From NCBI GenBank assembly GCA_018697195.1, contig CM031864.1, forward strand, positions 19,483,316 through 19,547,315: DNA of 64,000 bases. Reading direction: 5' to 3'. This document shows, one piece after another, positions 25,163 through 36,590 of this stretch. The translations under genes and the position numbers were made by a program. Source of the DNA: Certhia americana (Eukaryota; Chordata; Aves; Passeriformes; Certhiidae). The stretch's first letter is position 1. Each line of letters starts with the position of its first letter. The notes under the pieces were generated by a model. The model saw only the letters and a list, made by a program, of their open reading frames with translations, made no database searches and was not told the DNA's origin.

Positions 25163-28140
25163 CTAGTTGTGGTATAACTGTTCATGCACAATCTCCTAGT
25201 GGTTTACAGAGAAGCCTAATTTCACAACTACCGTTTGACAGCTCGGCATTAACAGCTACATGTCCATCCTGCTTGAGTGGTCAGATCCCCTTACCAAGGC
25301 AGAGCCTGACAGAGCTCACAGCCCAGCTCTGTACATTCATTCTGCCAGCTGCAGATGTCCCCAAACCACTCACATGGCCCAAGGTCAATCTGCCTACAAA
25401 TCTCATCTGCCTTTGCTAAATGCTCTGGAAAGAGTCCCCGTGACCGACTGAAGCGCTGGCTTCAGTCAAGCGTGAGCACTTGGCAAAGGGGCCCATCCTA
25501 ACAGCTGGAATGCCCCCACACCATTCACATGGAACATGCTTATGGCCTACAGTCTAATGCAGCACAAGCTCCCCAGTCCTCCCCTGGGCCTCTCGGATGC
25601 TCAGGCTCATGTCTGTGCACGGTGAATGCATGATGGCAGCAGCCTCAGGCCTGGCTTCATGGCAGAGCCTTGATACGCCCCAACAGGGCCAAGGACACTC
25701 CTCACAGGAAGAGGAAAAGCAGAGCAGTGTAGAGGCTCTGGACATCAGGCTCAATCTAGGTTAGTGTGATCAAGGTACTATTAAGTACCTTTCCAATGCG
25801 CCAATGTCCACACATCGTTCTGCACAGAGCTGAACTCATGCACTGACCTGTACTTGGTAGGTCAGGCAGGCATCAGCCAGGAGCTGTTCCCTCCTTCTCA
25901 GCAGAGCCCTGTTATGGACAGCCTGTGCACCCACCCTGGAAAACCCCAAAAACTAACACATCCTGGGCTAGGTCTTGATTAAAGCAGGTCAAGCTCAAAT
26001 ACTTCACTTCATGGTTCCCATGGGCTGCAAGTTCATGTCGTTGGTTACTGCAGCTCAGCTGACCCATGATTAAGAAATCTTTAAGCAGAACTAATTCAGT
26101 CATGTCTGAGCCCTAAATTGCTACAGACAGGTCACAGAAATCCCTATTACCACCCAAAATAACTATACTGGGAAGCTGAGTTCCAGTTACTGATTCTAAT
26201 ATTCAATACTTATTTATAAAGAGCCAAATTATACATTGATCAAAGAAATCCGCATAATATTACTCAAAATTTGAATAATAAAAAATAAAACGTTCGATTG
26301 GTCCTTTTTAGAGTCAGCATGAAACCTAGCAACCTAAAACAACAGGTGTTTCAATATGCTGTATAGAGAAAGAAAAAAATAAAATCTGAATAGCAGAATA
26401 CTGTTAGGCTGACTTCTGTCCTTGGTAGCTGCTTTTTTCTTAATTATTATTTCGAAAACTAAAAACTCTGAATGTCTTCATACATATGCTTTAATCCAAC
26501 ATGGATGAGAGGCAAGAAGCAGTAACAGCAGAGAAAGAAAAATAATATTTTTAAAACATAGCTATACCACATTTACAATTGGCTGTACATTAACAAATAT
26601 ATATGGTTAATGAAATTTTCATGTAAATATACAAAGTATAATAATGTATAATTAGACAATGGATATCTATGATACATTTACACAATATACACAGAACTAC
26701 AGAAACTGTATGTTGTCCAGACTGGCAGCCAGAAGTGGAATCCACAACCTTAGTTTTCATACCACATAGCCAAGAAGGTTTTTTATGGTGCCTCATATCC
26801 CAGGAAATGGCATCCAGAATTAAGAGTCAGTTTTGAATCTGTACTGAACAATTCTTCACAGTAATAAGATTCTAAAAAGCCTTAATATATATAGTCATTT
26901 TTCTACTGCAGATTTCTTACCATTTTATATTGAAAATAAATATATTCTGATCCACAGGTAAACAGAAGTGCTCTTAGCAAAGACAGTTTGCCCATCAGAG
27001 ATAGCAAGTGCTAAAACTGCTTTCCTAGGCACTGTCCAACACCATGTTCATTGTACTATGTACAAATACAAAGGATTTTGTTTTCAATAGATATTCCTCC
27101 TTAAAACAGTGTCTCATATACAACTTTTTGAGTGACAGAGATACGATATATCCACTTCAGCTGGACTTTTTACTTGCAATCTATGAGGTAACCACATCTC
27201 TGCTAAATAAAAGCCATGTATGAAGAAAGCTGGGCCATCTGAGAGATGCTGCAAGAGCATATAAAGCTTTTTAAACATCACTCTGCTTTTAAGGCTGAAA
27301 AACACAGCTAAAGCTACTTACAGTTCTACTTTGGCTGTCATCTATTATGTATCATCATGTACCCATCTCCTCAATCCTGCATGATGTACAATGAGCAAGA
27401 ATTGTTTAGCTGAAAAACTGATTATTACTTCAAGCCTACTATTTTAGATTACAAACAATGATAGAAATTCCTTAATCGCGCAGGATTAGTTGGATTAACA
27501 ATTTCTCACTTAAACATAAGTGCATCGTTTGTAGGACAAGCAGGCATTCAGCTGTTGCAAACAGAACCCTGCCTGCCTTGTACACATCTGCTTGCCACTT
27601 TACTTTCAGAGAGCCCATCAAAGGATGAAACATATGGCCTGGATATTGTTAGTGTTTGTAAATCACTCGCATACTAAACACAGCAGAAATACATTCAAGT
27701 GGAATCATAAACATAACTTCTGCAGGCACTGTTCATGTAAGCCATCACACCCCAACAGGAAGACAGACAGATAAAGAAGAATTCCCAAGAAAACACACAG
27801 TGGTTCTGAATTTTTAGTTGTTTCTCCAGGTTATAGCTCTGTTGGATTAGTGGTTTAATGCTGAGATAAAACCAGCATCAGACTATCAAATCATGTATTT
27901 GTCTTGCTGTGTATCCCAACAGGCCAATACTGACATCTGGTACACAAAGTTACTGCAGACCTAACAGTGTGATTATTTTTTTATTCTTAAGTAAAGCTGC
28001 AAAGCAATTATCCATTCACAAACGAAGAGCATGAAATAAATTATCCCTTAGCTTTAAACTTCTCCTGAATTCCTAAAAAGGGCATTCCTCCTCCCCAAAA
28101 AAGGTGGCTTCCTGAAGTCTGCAGCACTTGCATATTTAAG

Positions 28141-28157
28141 AAAAAAAAAAAAAAAAA
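28141..28157. repeat. Poly-A run
   Basis: Uninterrupted A run of 17 in intron 1. Confidence 0.85.
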
Positions 28158-28868
28158 GCATCAAGTTTTGTATCTTTCCTACAAGTACATGGCAATGAGA
28201 GAAGAAACCTGTCAAGGAAAGAAGTTGCAGCTGTGCACACAGATTGAAACAGAGCTAGGATAACAGGGACCAAATGAGCCCTGCAAGAACAATGTGATCA
28301 CAGAGTAAACAAAGTATTCTGGTAATTCCTTATTCATGTAAAGTTTTAACGGCTGAAAAATGTGTCAGCAAGAGAAAGGCACATAAGGCTAAAAAGCTTC
28401 ATCTTCTTGATATATAACCTATTTCAATAATCCTGGAATTATTTTCTTTGATTACCTAATTAGCTTCTCAAATAAAACCATTTCTGATTTCAGGATGCAG
28501 AACTTTAATCTTCTGTTGCTTCATCACTGTCTTATCAAAATATGTTCAAATATCATGATAAAAAAAAACAAAACAACCCACTGTTCCCAGAAATAGAGCA
28601 CTAGGATAGACTGCATACCTTTCTGGGAAATTCCTTGACTTTCTCAATAAGTTGTACATAAAAATGAAAACTTGAATACCTTGCTACAAATCCTTGGGAT
28701 TTTTTTGCCCTGTAACACAGCTGCTGACAACTGTCCATCCTTGCATTATTTGTCAAGCTTCCTTGATTCTTTTCTGGCAGAAATGACAAAACACTTTAAT
28801 CTCCTTCAGGATGCACAGAGGTCCCTTCTTCAATTACTAATCCAGGAGAAAAGTCTGTTCAATTTTGA

Positions 28869-29362
28869 GAATCATAGGATGGTCTCGGTTAGAAGAGACC
28901 CTTAAACATCATCTGGTTCCCAGTCCTGCAACCAGATTGCTTAAAGCCCCGTCCAACCTGGCCTTGAACAATTTTAGGGATGGGGAATCCATACTTTTCC
29001 TGGGCAACCCGTGTCACACAACCCTCATAGAGAAGAACTTCTTCCTAATGTCTATTCTAAATCCACACCCTTTCATTTTAAACCCTTGTGCTAACATTAC
29101 AAGCCCTTACAAAGAGTCCCTCCCCAGATTTAGGCCCTCTTTATGTACTGGAAGGTGTTCTAAGGTCCTTCCAAAGCCTGTTCTCCAGGGTGAAGAACCT
29201 CAGAGTTTCTCTCTCACCCTGTGCTCATAGGAAACATGCCCCAGCCCCTTGATCTCTTTTGTGATCCTTCTCCAGACTCAGTCCAGCAGGTCCATGTTGT
29301 TCTTATGCTGGAGGCCCCAGAGCTGGATGCAGTAATTCAGTGAGAGTCTCACAAAAGTGAAA
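28869..29362 (-). mobile_element. CR1 LINE fragment, 3' part, antisense to the printed strand
   Basis: The block opens with gaatcataggatggtctcgg, the reverse complement of a CR1 3' end. It continues with typical CR1 text: gcttaaagccccgtccaacc, ggatggggaatccatac, the segment around ttctcc.gggtgaa, and gagctggatgcagtaattca. It is about 490 bp, 5'-truncated as most avian CR1 copies are. The overlapping 121-codon plus-strand frame is antisense CR1, not a gene. The copy is diverged and has no reverse transcriptase region. Confidence 0.88.
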
Positions 29363-30302
29363 TGTCCCTGTGCTTTAGTTTTTTTCCAATACTATCAAGG
29401 TGTCCATAGAAGCCAAAGTGACCTGGTACCAGCCATAAAGTAGAATACTAATCAGCCTAAAGTGGATTGAAGGAACACTTGTGAAGGTAGTAGCTTTTTC
29501 TGACTAAGGTGAGGAACGAAGAAAACACTCAGGCATGAGGCACAGCAAATTCACAGAAAATATTCTCAGGACTTTAACACTGGATTATGCTTTTCCTCAC
29601 ATTATAACAGACAACTGAGTGTTATGATGTCCCAGATAATCACAATCTAGAACCCCTTTTAAAAAATGGTTCTAGTGTACAAAAGTGTACAGCACTAAGT
29701 TACACACTAGTAGAATAGTTTCAGTGTACTACATGTTAACTAAAAGCTTCTCTGCCAGGAGCATTTTGAGAACTCAGCCTGATAAAATTTGATCAGTCCC
29801 CGATGCCACAGCGCATAGAATCATAGATGTCAGAAGGAAAATAGGTACTAGCAGGTTCAGAAAGGAAGACTGGGATGGGAGGTGTCTAGTCACATCAGCT
29901 AGATCTATGTGCTGGAATCAAGTGGTGCATCTCCTTCAGATCTCTGCATATTCTTCAACTGCTCTTGAGCTACTCAGACCTGGAGCTATTAAGACAGCAG
30001 CACAGACAGTAAAGAAGACAGGAGACTTAGAAAAACTGTGCAGATACTTCAAAATGTAGCTTCTCTTTTTCAATTTTCACAGAATGATCTTGATTTTTCT
30101 TAAGCATTGGGGTACAGTAAATTTGATACAAGAAAAATGATATCGCATCTTTTACTTTACAGTCTCTTCTGCCAGGATTCAAAATTTCTTCCTCAAGAGA
30201 AAAAGTTACTGATTAAAGCTAAGCTCAAGGCAGAATGTCTGGGTTTTGATATTCATTCCTTGTTTGAGATGTGCCAAATCTAAAGATTGCTCTAGTTCAC
30301 TT

Positions 30303-30320
30303 AAAAAAAAAAAAAAAAAA
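30303..30320. repeat. Poly-A run
   Basis: A run of 18 A in intron 1. Confidence 0.85.
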
Positions 30321-31766
30321 GAAGAGAACGCTATACTTCATGTCTAAATGGCAAGTATTTTTTCAGTGATGACATTAAAAGTATTATCCTAAAACAAATT
30401 AATCTTTAATTGGTTTGCAGGGAAAATACAAATATGCTAGGAACCCACCTAGGCAAGTAGAAGTGTATATTTTATGGATAAGTATTGTAATAATATATTT
30501 GTTACTTGGAAATAAAAACAAGCAACACTTGCATAATAGAACTGTTTACATATCTCTATAAAAATGTGTCAGTATCTCCTCCTGGCTTTTATTTGACAGT
30601 CAGTGTACATCTTAGGTCCATCACATTTTATACCATTTATTGTTTAAACAGTTTTTACATTTTAAATAAAGCATATTAGCATGTGGAATCACTAAAAGAA
30701 TCCTTGAGTGCACTTCACAATATTTTAAAGAGGTCAAAATTATTAACATCTACCAGAAAGAAATAACGCAGAACTGATCACTCCATAATTCTCAACACAT
30801 GAGACACTAGCCTCACCGTTCTAGAAATCATTTCTACTGGAAGCTAAAGGATTAGACTGACGTGTATTTCCCAAGCTACATCTGTCATAACAAGTTTAAA
30901 AAAGCAACCAGCCCACTGAGCAAGAACTGGCACTTTGGGAAATGGCTTAAATAGCACTGAGCCCTCAACTAGCAGTTCTATGCTTATTACATATTTGAAT
31001 AGACTCGCATCAAGAACCTACATCCTGTCACCTTCACATTTGACTTTAGGATTAAAAAAACAAAATAAAAAACAAACAAACAAACCCAAAAAACCAAAAT
31101 AAACCATATGTTGAGAATTCCTCAGTATACCAGAGATTTCATTACATTAGTGCCATGGACAGTAAATGGATGGGAGCACAGAGCCAGCAGTATTCTTCCA
31201 AACCTGAGTCACAAAGGGGAAAAAGGAGCCCATGGGGGCTCTGCCTCTGACGAAGTCTCAGTCTTCCCTCATAGAATATCATACTTAGAGCTTTTCCACT
31301 CTTCTGATTGAAATTTCCACCTTATCTACATTTAAAAAAAAAATTTACTGCTTGTGTGCCTAATGCTCCTTACACAAATATATCTACTCATTCAAGTCAT
31401 TACCTGTGCCTAAAAGTAAGACTTAGAAGACCTTCAACAAATAAAAGTCTAACATTGGAAGGGACCAAATATTTTATTATATATTAAACTGCAGTTGCTT
31501 TCAGCACTTTAAAAACAAACTAAACAAAAGCAACTCTTTGGGCCCTCAAAATTCTCCAGTGGAAGAATCCAAAGATTTAGTAGATAAGAAACAGTGCTTA
31601 CGCCCTTTAGAGATAACCTAGAGAAAAGCAACATTATCAAGTACCTTCATTTCATGGAACCTACTAGGAAACCAGCTGGAAAAAGGGAAAAACAGCACCT
31701 GTTCTCATCCTGCAGAAAGGTTAGTGGATTCCTCTACAGGCTTCCCACAATTGCTGCAATACCTGT

Positions 31767-31935
31767 GAATTATAGAACAGTTTGGGTTGGAAGGGATCTT
31801 AAAGCTCATGTAATTCCAGCCCACCTGCCATGGGCAGGAACACCTTCCATAGACCAGGCTGCTCAAAGCCCATCCAGCCTGGCTTTGAATACTGCCAGGG
31901 ATGGGGCAGCCACAGCTTCTCCAGGAAACTCTGAA
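31767..31935 (-). mobile_element. CR1 LINE fragment, short, antisense
   Basis: Recognisable CR1 3'-end text read in reverse: acagtttgggttggaaggga, cttaaagctcat, ccagcctggctttgaatac and gatggggcagccacagcttc. About 170 bp, strongly 5'-truncated, same orientation as the copy at 28.9 kb. Confidence 0.88.
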
Positions 31936-32045
31936 GTTGCAAGGGTTTTAAGCAGAAACATCTTAGCAGGCAATAAATTTGTTACAGCCAAAGTGAATAG
32001 CACGCTTTGATTCCTTACTAGATCCTACACAACCTATAAGATAAT

Positions 32046-32120
32046 TAGAATAGAATAGTTCAGCTGGGGGAGACTTACAATAATCATCTAGTCCAACTGC
32101 CCACCAAGTCATGGCTTGCC
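32046..32120 (-). mobile_element. CR1 LINE 3'-end fragment, antisense
   Basis: About 75 bp with tagaatagaatagttcagct, then gggagactta and atcatctagtccaactgccc, a typical CR1 3' terminus on the complementary strand. It lies about 110 bp from the previous CR1 fragment, as a separate insertion or the edge of a rearranged copy. Confidence 0.75.
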
Positions 32121-32277
32121 AAATATTCAGTAAATACACGGTGATATCTTGGCCAAAGACTGTAGATATACAAACCCAGTAAGTCCCAAGTACAGAGCGA
32201 ACTTCTTTCCTTCAGTCACAGTTTCCCTTTCCCATATCAGAGCACTTGACTCAAAGATAAAAATTACAGAAAACCAA

Positions 32278-32415
32278 CCCCCCCCCCAACAACAAAAAAA
32301 CAAAACACAAAATGAACAAACAAAACCCCAACAAAACCAACAAAACAAAACAAGCAAACAAAAAAACCGACACACGCACAAAAAGTAAACAAAAAAGCCA
32401 AAACCCCATCAAAAA
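32278..32415. repeat. A/C-rich low-complexity tract
   Basis: A run of 11 C is followed by interrupted (CAAAA)n and (AACA)n sequence up to about 32415. It is simple-repeat DNA; the open frames on either strand are low-complexity (Gln/Asn/Lys-rich or Phe/Cys-rich) and not genes. Confidence 0.85.
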
Positions 32416-35238
32416 GTCAAGCATTCCAGTAGAGCAAGCTGTCTCTGCTTCTGCCCTGGGACTGCGCTTCTCAGATCACACTCCTGAGCACCTGTGCCTT
32501 GCCTTGCCAGCCAGCTACATCTGTCCCTAGATGGCATGGGGGCAGATGGGCTGTGGAAGCTGACTGAGTCAGGAATGAAAGCCTGGCAGCAATGCTGCAC
32601 CAGGGCTGTAGGAATGTACGAGCAGGAAGCAGCATTTTAAAGACTAACCAGAAAATTTCCAAGACACCGTGCTCAGAGCAAATCCCTGTTAAATAACAGG
32701 TTATTATTTAGGTCTCAGCACATGCAGGTTGCTGCCCTGTGTGCAGACACTCAGCTCAACCCCATGGCTTGACACTCAGGGCTGCTGCAACATCTCTGAT
32801 GTGGCACAGGGGTTTTGGATGAGCAGCCGTGTGACAGCCTCACAGCAGCCACAGACCCACTGCTGAGGAGATGCTCAAGATGGGTCCTGCTACTGGTACT
32901 TTACTTATTTAGTTTTCTACTATAGAAGGCATGTAGAAATGAAAATCATTAGAAAAACTCTTTTTTAATGATTTTTGAGCAATTTCATTCAAACTAAATG
33001 CAATGGAGCCATTAATTGAACCACATTAATATAACCTGGCTTATCTTGAAGCACTCTATAGCTCAAATTCAACAAGTCCCATCACTCAAAAAAACCTCAG
33101 TTGTGAACACCAAGGTAAAGATTCTGTAGCTCTACCTCAAAACACCAGAAAGGGCATTAACCCCATACACCAAACAAGCAGGGTAAAAAAACCAACCAAA
33201 CAAAAAAAATCTTCATAAATTATAGTATTTAATAGCCTATGTTCAAGGAAAATACTCATTTTGGGGAAAAAAAGTGAAATTTCATTCTCAAAAATCCACT
33301 TCCTTCACTTGTCTACATCTGCATCTTTACAGACCAAAATATGGCTGTATTACATGATTCATTTTTGTATTTCATCTACAGAAACAAAACTACCAGGAAC
33401 ATATATGTCCAAAATGTCACAGACAAGAAACAAATTAAATAGAAAAGAACCTAATCTCTGAAACCTACTACGATTGAAAACATACAAGTTGATTTGGTGA
33501 AGAAATCTTACTTTTACCACTCCCTTCATTGAAAAGAGCGAGCAAAGGCAGTATACATGTCCTGTACAACTGAGTAAGTGCCATCCCTGGTAAACACTAA
33601 GTCCAAGAGGATTGCCCAAGGCAAATCAGAACAAAACTCTATGCAAAACCTGAAAAATCCAATATTTAATAAAGTTAATTATTAGACTTAATGCTGTTGA
33701 ATTCATGAGACTCCCAGCAGATGAATTTTTTGTTTAATAAAATGAAATAAAAATACTTTTTAAAAAGCGAAACACTGACATCTACAATGTGGTTTTCTAT
33801 GCCCTGGCATCCCAAAGCATGTCATCTGCCCAAAAGACTGGTGACTAGGAAATGAAACACTGTTAAGTATCATTAAATTCTATTATTAGCTTTTTAGCAA
33901 GGCTAATTACAAGACTGCCAACCCAAAATGTCATGGAGATTTCTCTGACGTAATCATCTAGCACCCAGGAAATGAATGGAAACTACCAATCCAGGTTGCT
34001 GACACATATTAAGAAAAAGAGATGCTCAACAAGAATATCTAACATAATCTCAATAACTTCCTGAGGCAAACAAAAGAAATAGAATTAAAAGCAAAAATGC
34101 TCCATAACAGGTTTTGCCAAATGAAGAGGTCCAATCCCTTGGGAGAAAAAAAAAATTAAAAAGAGAACTAAGTCTCAATACTAAGGCTGATCCTGACCAT
34201 AAGGTTTTATGTCTGATACCATCTGAGATCTCATGTTGTTACAAAAGCAGAAATTGTCTCTGGGATTACCATAGCATTACCCTGCTGAGGCTTTTTCTAC
34301 TCCTATTTTGTTACATTTTCCTGAAAGATAATTATTGTGACAAAAAAATAATTGCTATCTTAAAAGGCCTCTTCTTATTGCATTTTTTAAATCATTCTAA
34401 TGCTTACAGTTGATAAAATCAACTCTTTACAAGGGCATTCTGTATGTATGCATAACTGTGCATGTACCTGGTAAATCTATATACAATCCATCCCCAGCTG
34501 TCAAATATTCCCCTCTAGGTCTTTCCTCCTCAGTATGGTCAGGGATCACTGAATGATGCTAATGCCCTTGTTATCTGACAGCACAAAGAGTACCTTCAAA
34601 AGCTTGAAAGGAATACCACTGCTTTTCCAAAGAGCTTCCTCTTAGCTGTTTTCCCTAAAAGACCCCCCAAAGAAAATCGATTAAATAAATTACTTTTTAG
34701 ACACACCTTTTTAAAAATGATTGATGGAACACAGGTTTCGTTTGCACACACACACCAGTAACTGTGACATAGGGAGACAACTAAATCAAGTAAAACTGCT
34801 CCCTGCACCTACCAGTTGACTTTTAGAAAACAAGACTGACAGAGGGGTTTTCTAATTAGTACCGGGTGACACATCAGCAAGTCGTTGCTAAAAACCGGGT
34901 TTTCCTCAGGTTGCCCATCTATCTGCAAGCGACGCGCGTTTCGAAAAAGAAAAGATAATTTTTTACCAAAAGGAGTCGCACGGTGCTGGAAATACAGGCA
35001 CTGGCAGTTACATAAACCGGTGCTAAAAATAAACTTGAGAGGCGCGGTGGGCACGGTGGGGCCGTGGCCGGCAGCGCTGCCCGCGGGGCCGGCCGGCAGT
35101 CCCGGGAGCGCGGAGGATCCCCGGTCCGCAGCCGCCCGCCGGCGGCACTGCTCCGGCCGGGACCCGCAGCCCGCCCCGGCCCGCTCCGCTCCAGCCCAAA
35201 GAGTCACCAGAGCTCGGGCACGGCCGGCCCCTGCTTAC

Positions 35239-35469
35239 CACCAGCACGGGCACGCCTGCGGTCAGCGAGTAGAGGAGCACCGGCGGCACGGCGCTGCGGT
35301 CCTCCGGGCCCGGGTAGGGCTTTCGGTACGCGCCCTCGTAGCAGAAGAAGCCTTGCACGTTGACGGTGAAGGTGTCCGTGTACTCGAAGTAATAAGCCAG
35401 CATCACGGTCCCTGCCATGATCACCATCTGGAAGTAAAGCATGCTGGTGAGCGGAGAGGCCACTCGCAT
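35239..35469 (-). CDS. PLPPR5: PLPPR5 coding exon 1 (residues 1-77)
   Basis: First visible coding exon of phospholipid phosphatase-related protein 5 (PRG-5), a brain-enriched six-helix membrane protein of the LPP superfamily reported to promote filopodia and neurite growth. The translation holds TM1 (about residues 10-30, with VIMAGTVMLAYYFEYTDTF), the first extracellular loop (VQGFFCYEGAYRKPYPGPED) and the start of TM2 (PPVLLYSLTAGVPVLV). These segments match PLPPR5 rather than PLPPR1, 3 or 4. The exon ends at a good donor (gtaagc, 35238-35233) in phase 0, and exon 2 continues with IIVGET. I chose the ATG at 35469 because it is the first in frame and leaves a short N-terminus of family length. 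Its context is weak (T at -3, C at +4), while the next ATG (codon 10, 35442) has A at -3, so the start is less certain than the rest. A CpG island surrounds the exon. The visible exons total 304 codons, against about 320 for the mammalian protein as I recall it. Confidence 0.95.
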
Positions 35470-35537
35470 GTACGTGGGCTCCGGCGGCCGCGGCAGCCCC
35501 TCTCCCCGGCGGCGCGCTCCGCCCGCTGCCCGGCGGC

Positions 35538-35604
35538 ATCCACCGCGGGCGGGGGCTGCTCAGCGGCGGCCGGCAGCGCGGTCAGCCCGGCGGGGAGCGC
35601 GGCC
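35538..35604. repeat. Gap-flanking duplicate, left copy
   Basis: 67 bp starting atccaccgcgggcgggggct and ending gagcgcggcc directly at the N run. It matches 35833-35898 with a few substitutions and 1-base indels. It could be a real repeat or an unmerged contig end. Confidence 0.85.
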
Positions 35605-35817
35605 NNNNNNNNNNNNNNNNNNNNNNNNNNNNNNNNNNNNNNNNNNNNNNNNNNNNNNNNNNNNNNNNNNNNNNNNNNNNNNNNNNNNNNNNNNNNNNNN
35701 NNNNNNNNNNNNNNNNNNNNNNNNNNNNNNNNNNNNNNNNNNNNNNNNNNNNNNNNNNNNNNNNNNNNNNNNNNNNNNNNNNNNNNNNNNNNNNNNNNNN
35801 NNNNNNNNNNNNNNNNN
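35605..35817. other. Assembly gap (213 N)
   Basis: Unresolved bases inside the CpG island, 136 bp upstream of the chosen PLPPR5 start codon. Any 5' UTR or promoter sequence here is missing. Confidence 0.99.
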
Positions 35818-35832
35818 GCCCCTGCCCGCGCA

Positions 35833-35898
35833 ATCCACCTCCGGGCGGGGGCTGCTCAGCGGCGCCGGCAGCGCGGTCAACCCGTCGGGAGCGCGGCC
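35833..35898. repeat. Gap-flanking duplicate, right copy
   Basis: 66 bp starting atccacctccgggcgggggc and ending ggagcgcggcc, the partner of 35538-35604 on the other side of the gap. Confidence 0.85.
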
Positions 35899-36377
35899 GG
35901 CCGGGGCTGTACGGCACAGCGGGGCGGGCAAGGCAGGGCAGGGGGCCCGGCCCGCCGCTCCGGCAGCCCCTCCACGCGGGGCAGCGCGCGTGCGGCGGGC
36001 GGGCGGAGCGTGGCGGCGGCAGGGGCGGCCCCGCCCCGCCCCGCACAGGGAGCAGCGGCCGCGCCGGGCCCGGCGGGGAAGGGCAGCGCTCGACCCCCGG
36101 CCGGCTCCCACGGCACAGCCCCGGCGCCCTGAGTGGTAAGGGGACCCTCCGCGCTTTCCCCCCCTCCTCCTGCGGGACGGGGTCCGCCGTGGGTCCGTCT
36201 GCACCGACACACACACACCTGTAGGACGGGCGTGCATAGGGCCGGGGTGCTCCCGCAGGTGCACGCCCTCCCTTCCCCTCCCGGAGCCGGCGGGACGCTG
36301 CCAACAACCGCAGCTCGGACGGCCCCGGGCAGGCACACGGATCGCCACCATTGGCCGCGGTGGGAAAGACCTCAACG

Positions 36378-36500
36378 TGGAATCATAGAAGCACAGCATC
36401 AGTTAGGTTGGAAAGGACCTCTGAGATCAGAGTCCAACCTGTGGTCTAACACGTCAACTAGACTATGGCACTAACTGCCACATCCTTGAACACTCTCGTA
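36378..36500 (-). mobile_element. CR1 LINE fragment upstream of the PLPPR5 promoter, antisense
   Basis: Begins ggaatcatagaagcacagca and continues gttaggttggaaaggacctc, agagtccaacctgtgg and ctaacacgtcaactagac, recognisable CR1 3'-end sequence on the complementary strand. It sits at the edge of the CpG island and runs into the 57-bp duplication that follows. Confidence 0.85.
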
Positions 36501-36590
36501 TTCTTGTGCGATTCTGTGATTTTGTAAAAATCAAGTCTCTCCTTGAACACTCCCATGTATTCTTGTGCGATTCTGTGATTTTGTAAAAAA
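36483..36590. repeat. 57-bp tandem duplication
   Basis: Two units start at 36483 and 36540 with tccttgaacactc, followed by gtattcttgtgcgattctgt and gattttgtaaaaa. The copies differ at only a few positions, so the duplication is recent. The first unit overlaps the end of the CR1 fragment. Confidence 0.9.

Larger units (their letters stand above)
14395..35238 (-). other. PLPPR5: PLPPR5 intron 1
   Basis: About 20.8 kb between exons 1 and 2, bounded by gtaagc and cctaag. It contains a 75-bp minisatellite (20570-20776), three CR1 fragments (28.87-32.12 kb), A/C-rich low-complexity DNA at 32.28-32.41 kb and several homopolymer runs. A very large first intron is common in genes of this type and often holds enhancers, but I cannot point to one from sequence alone. 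Confidence 0.85.
35035..36340. promoter_or_regulatory. CpG island and presumed PLPPR5 promoter
   Basis: Sequence composition jumps from AT-rich to very GC- and CpG-rich across exon 1 and the region upstream of it, on both sides of the N gap. There are GC boxes (Sp1/KLF-type), including ggggcgg at 36022-36028 and the run ccccgccccgccccgc at 36029-36044. I see no TATA box at a clear position. CpG-island promoters of this kind are typical of neuronal developmental genes. The transcription start cannot be fixed, and part of the region is missing. Open frames of 100-415 codons across the island and the gap come from the scarcity of stop codons in GC-rich DNA. Confidence 0.8.

Noticed and set aside
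28865..29230. 121-codon plus-strand open frame
   Set aside because: It is antisense CR1 LINE sequence.
29810..29840. catagaatcatag resembling a CR1 3' end
   Set aside because: The match is limited to about 13 bp, and the following sequence does not continue as CR1.
34885..36399. Large open frames of 230-415 codons across the CpG island on both strands, some spanning the N gap
   Set aside because: They exist because GC-rich DNA has few stop codons and N is translated as X. Their Ala/Gly/Pro/Arg-rich products match nothing and overlap the real PLPPR5 exon 1.
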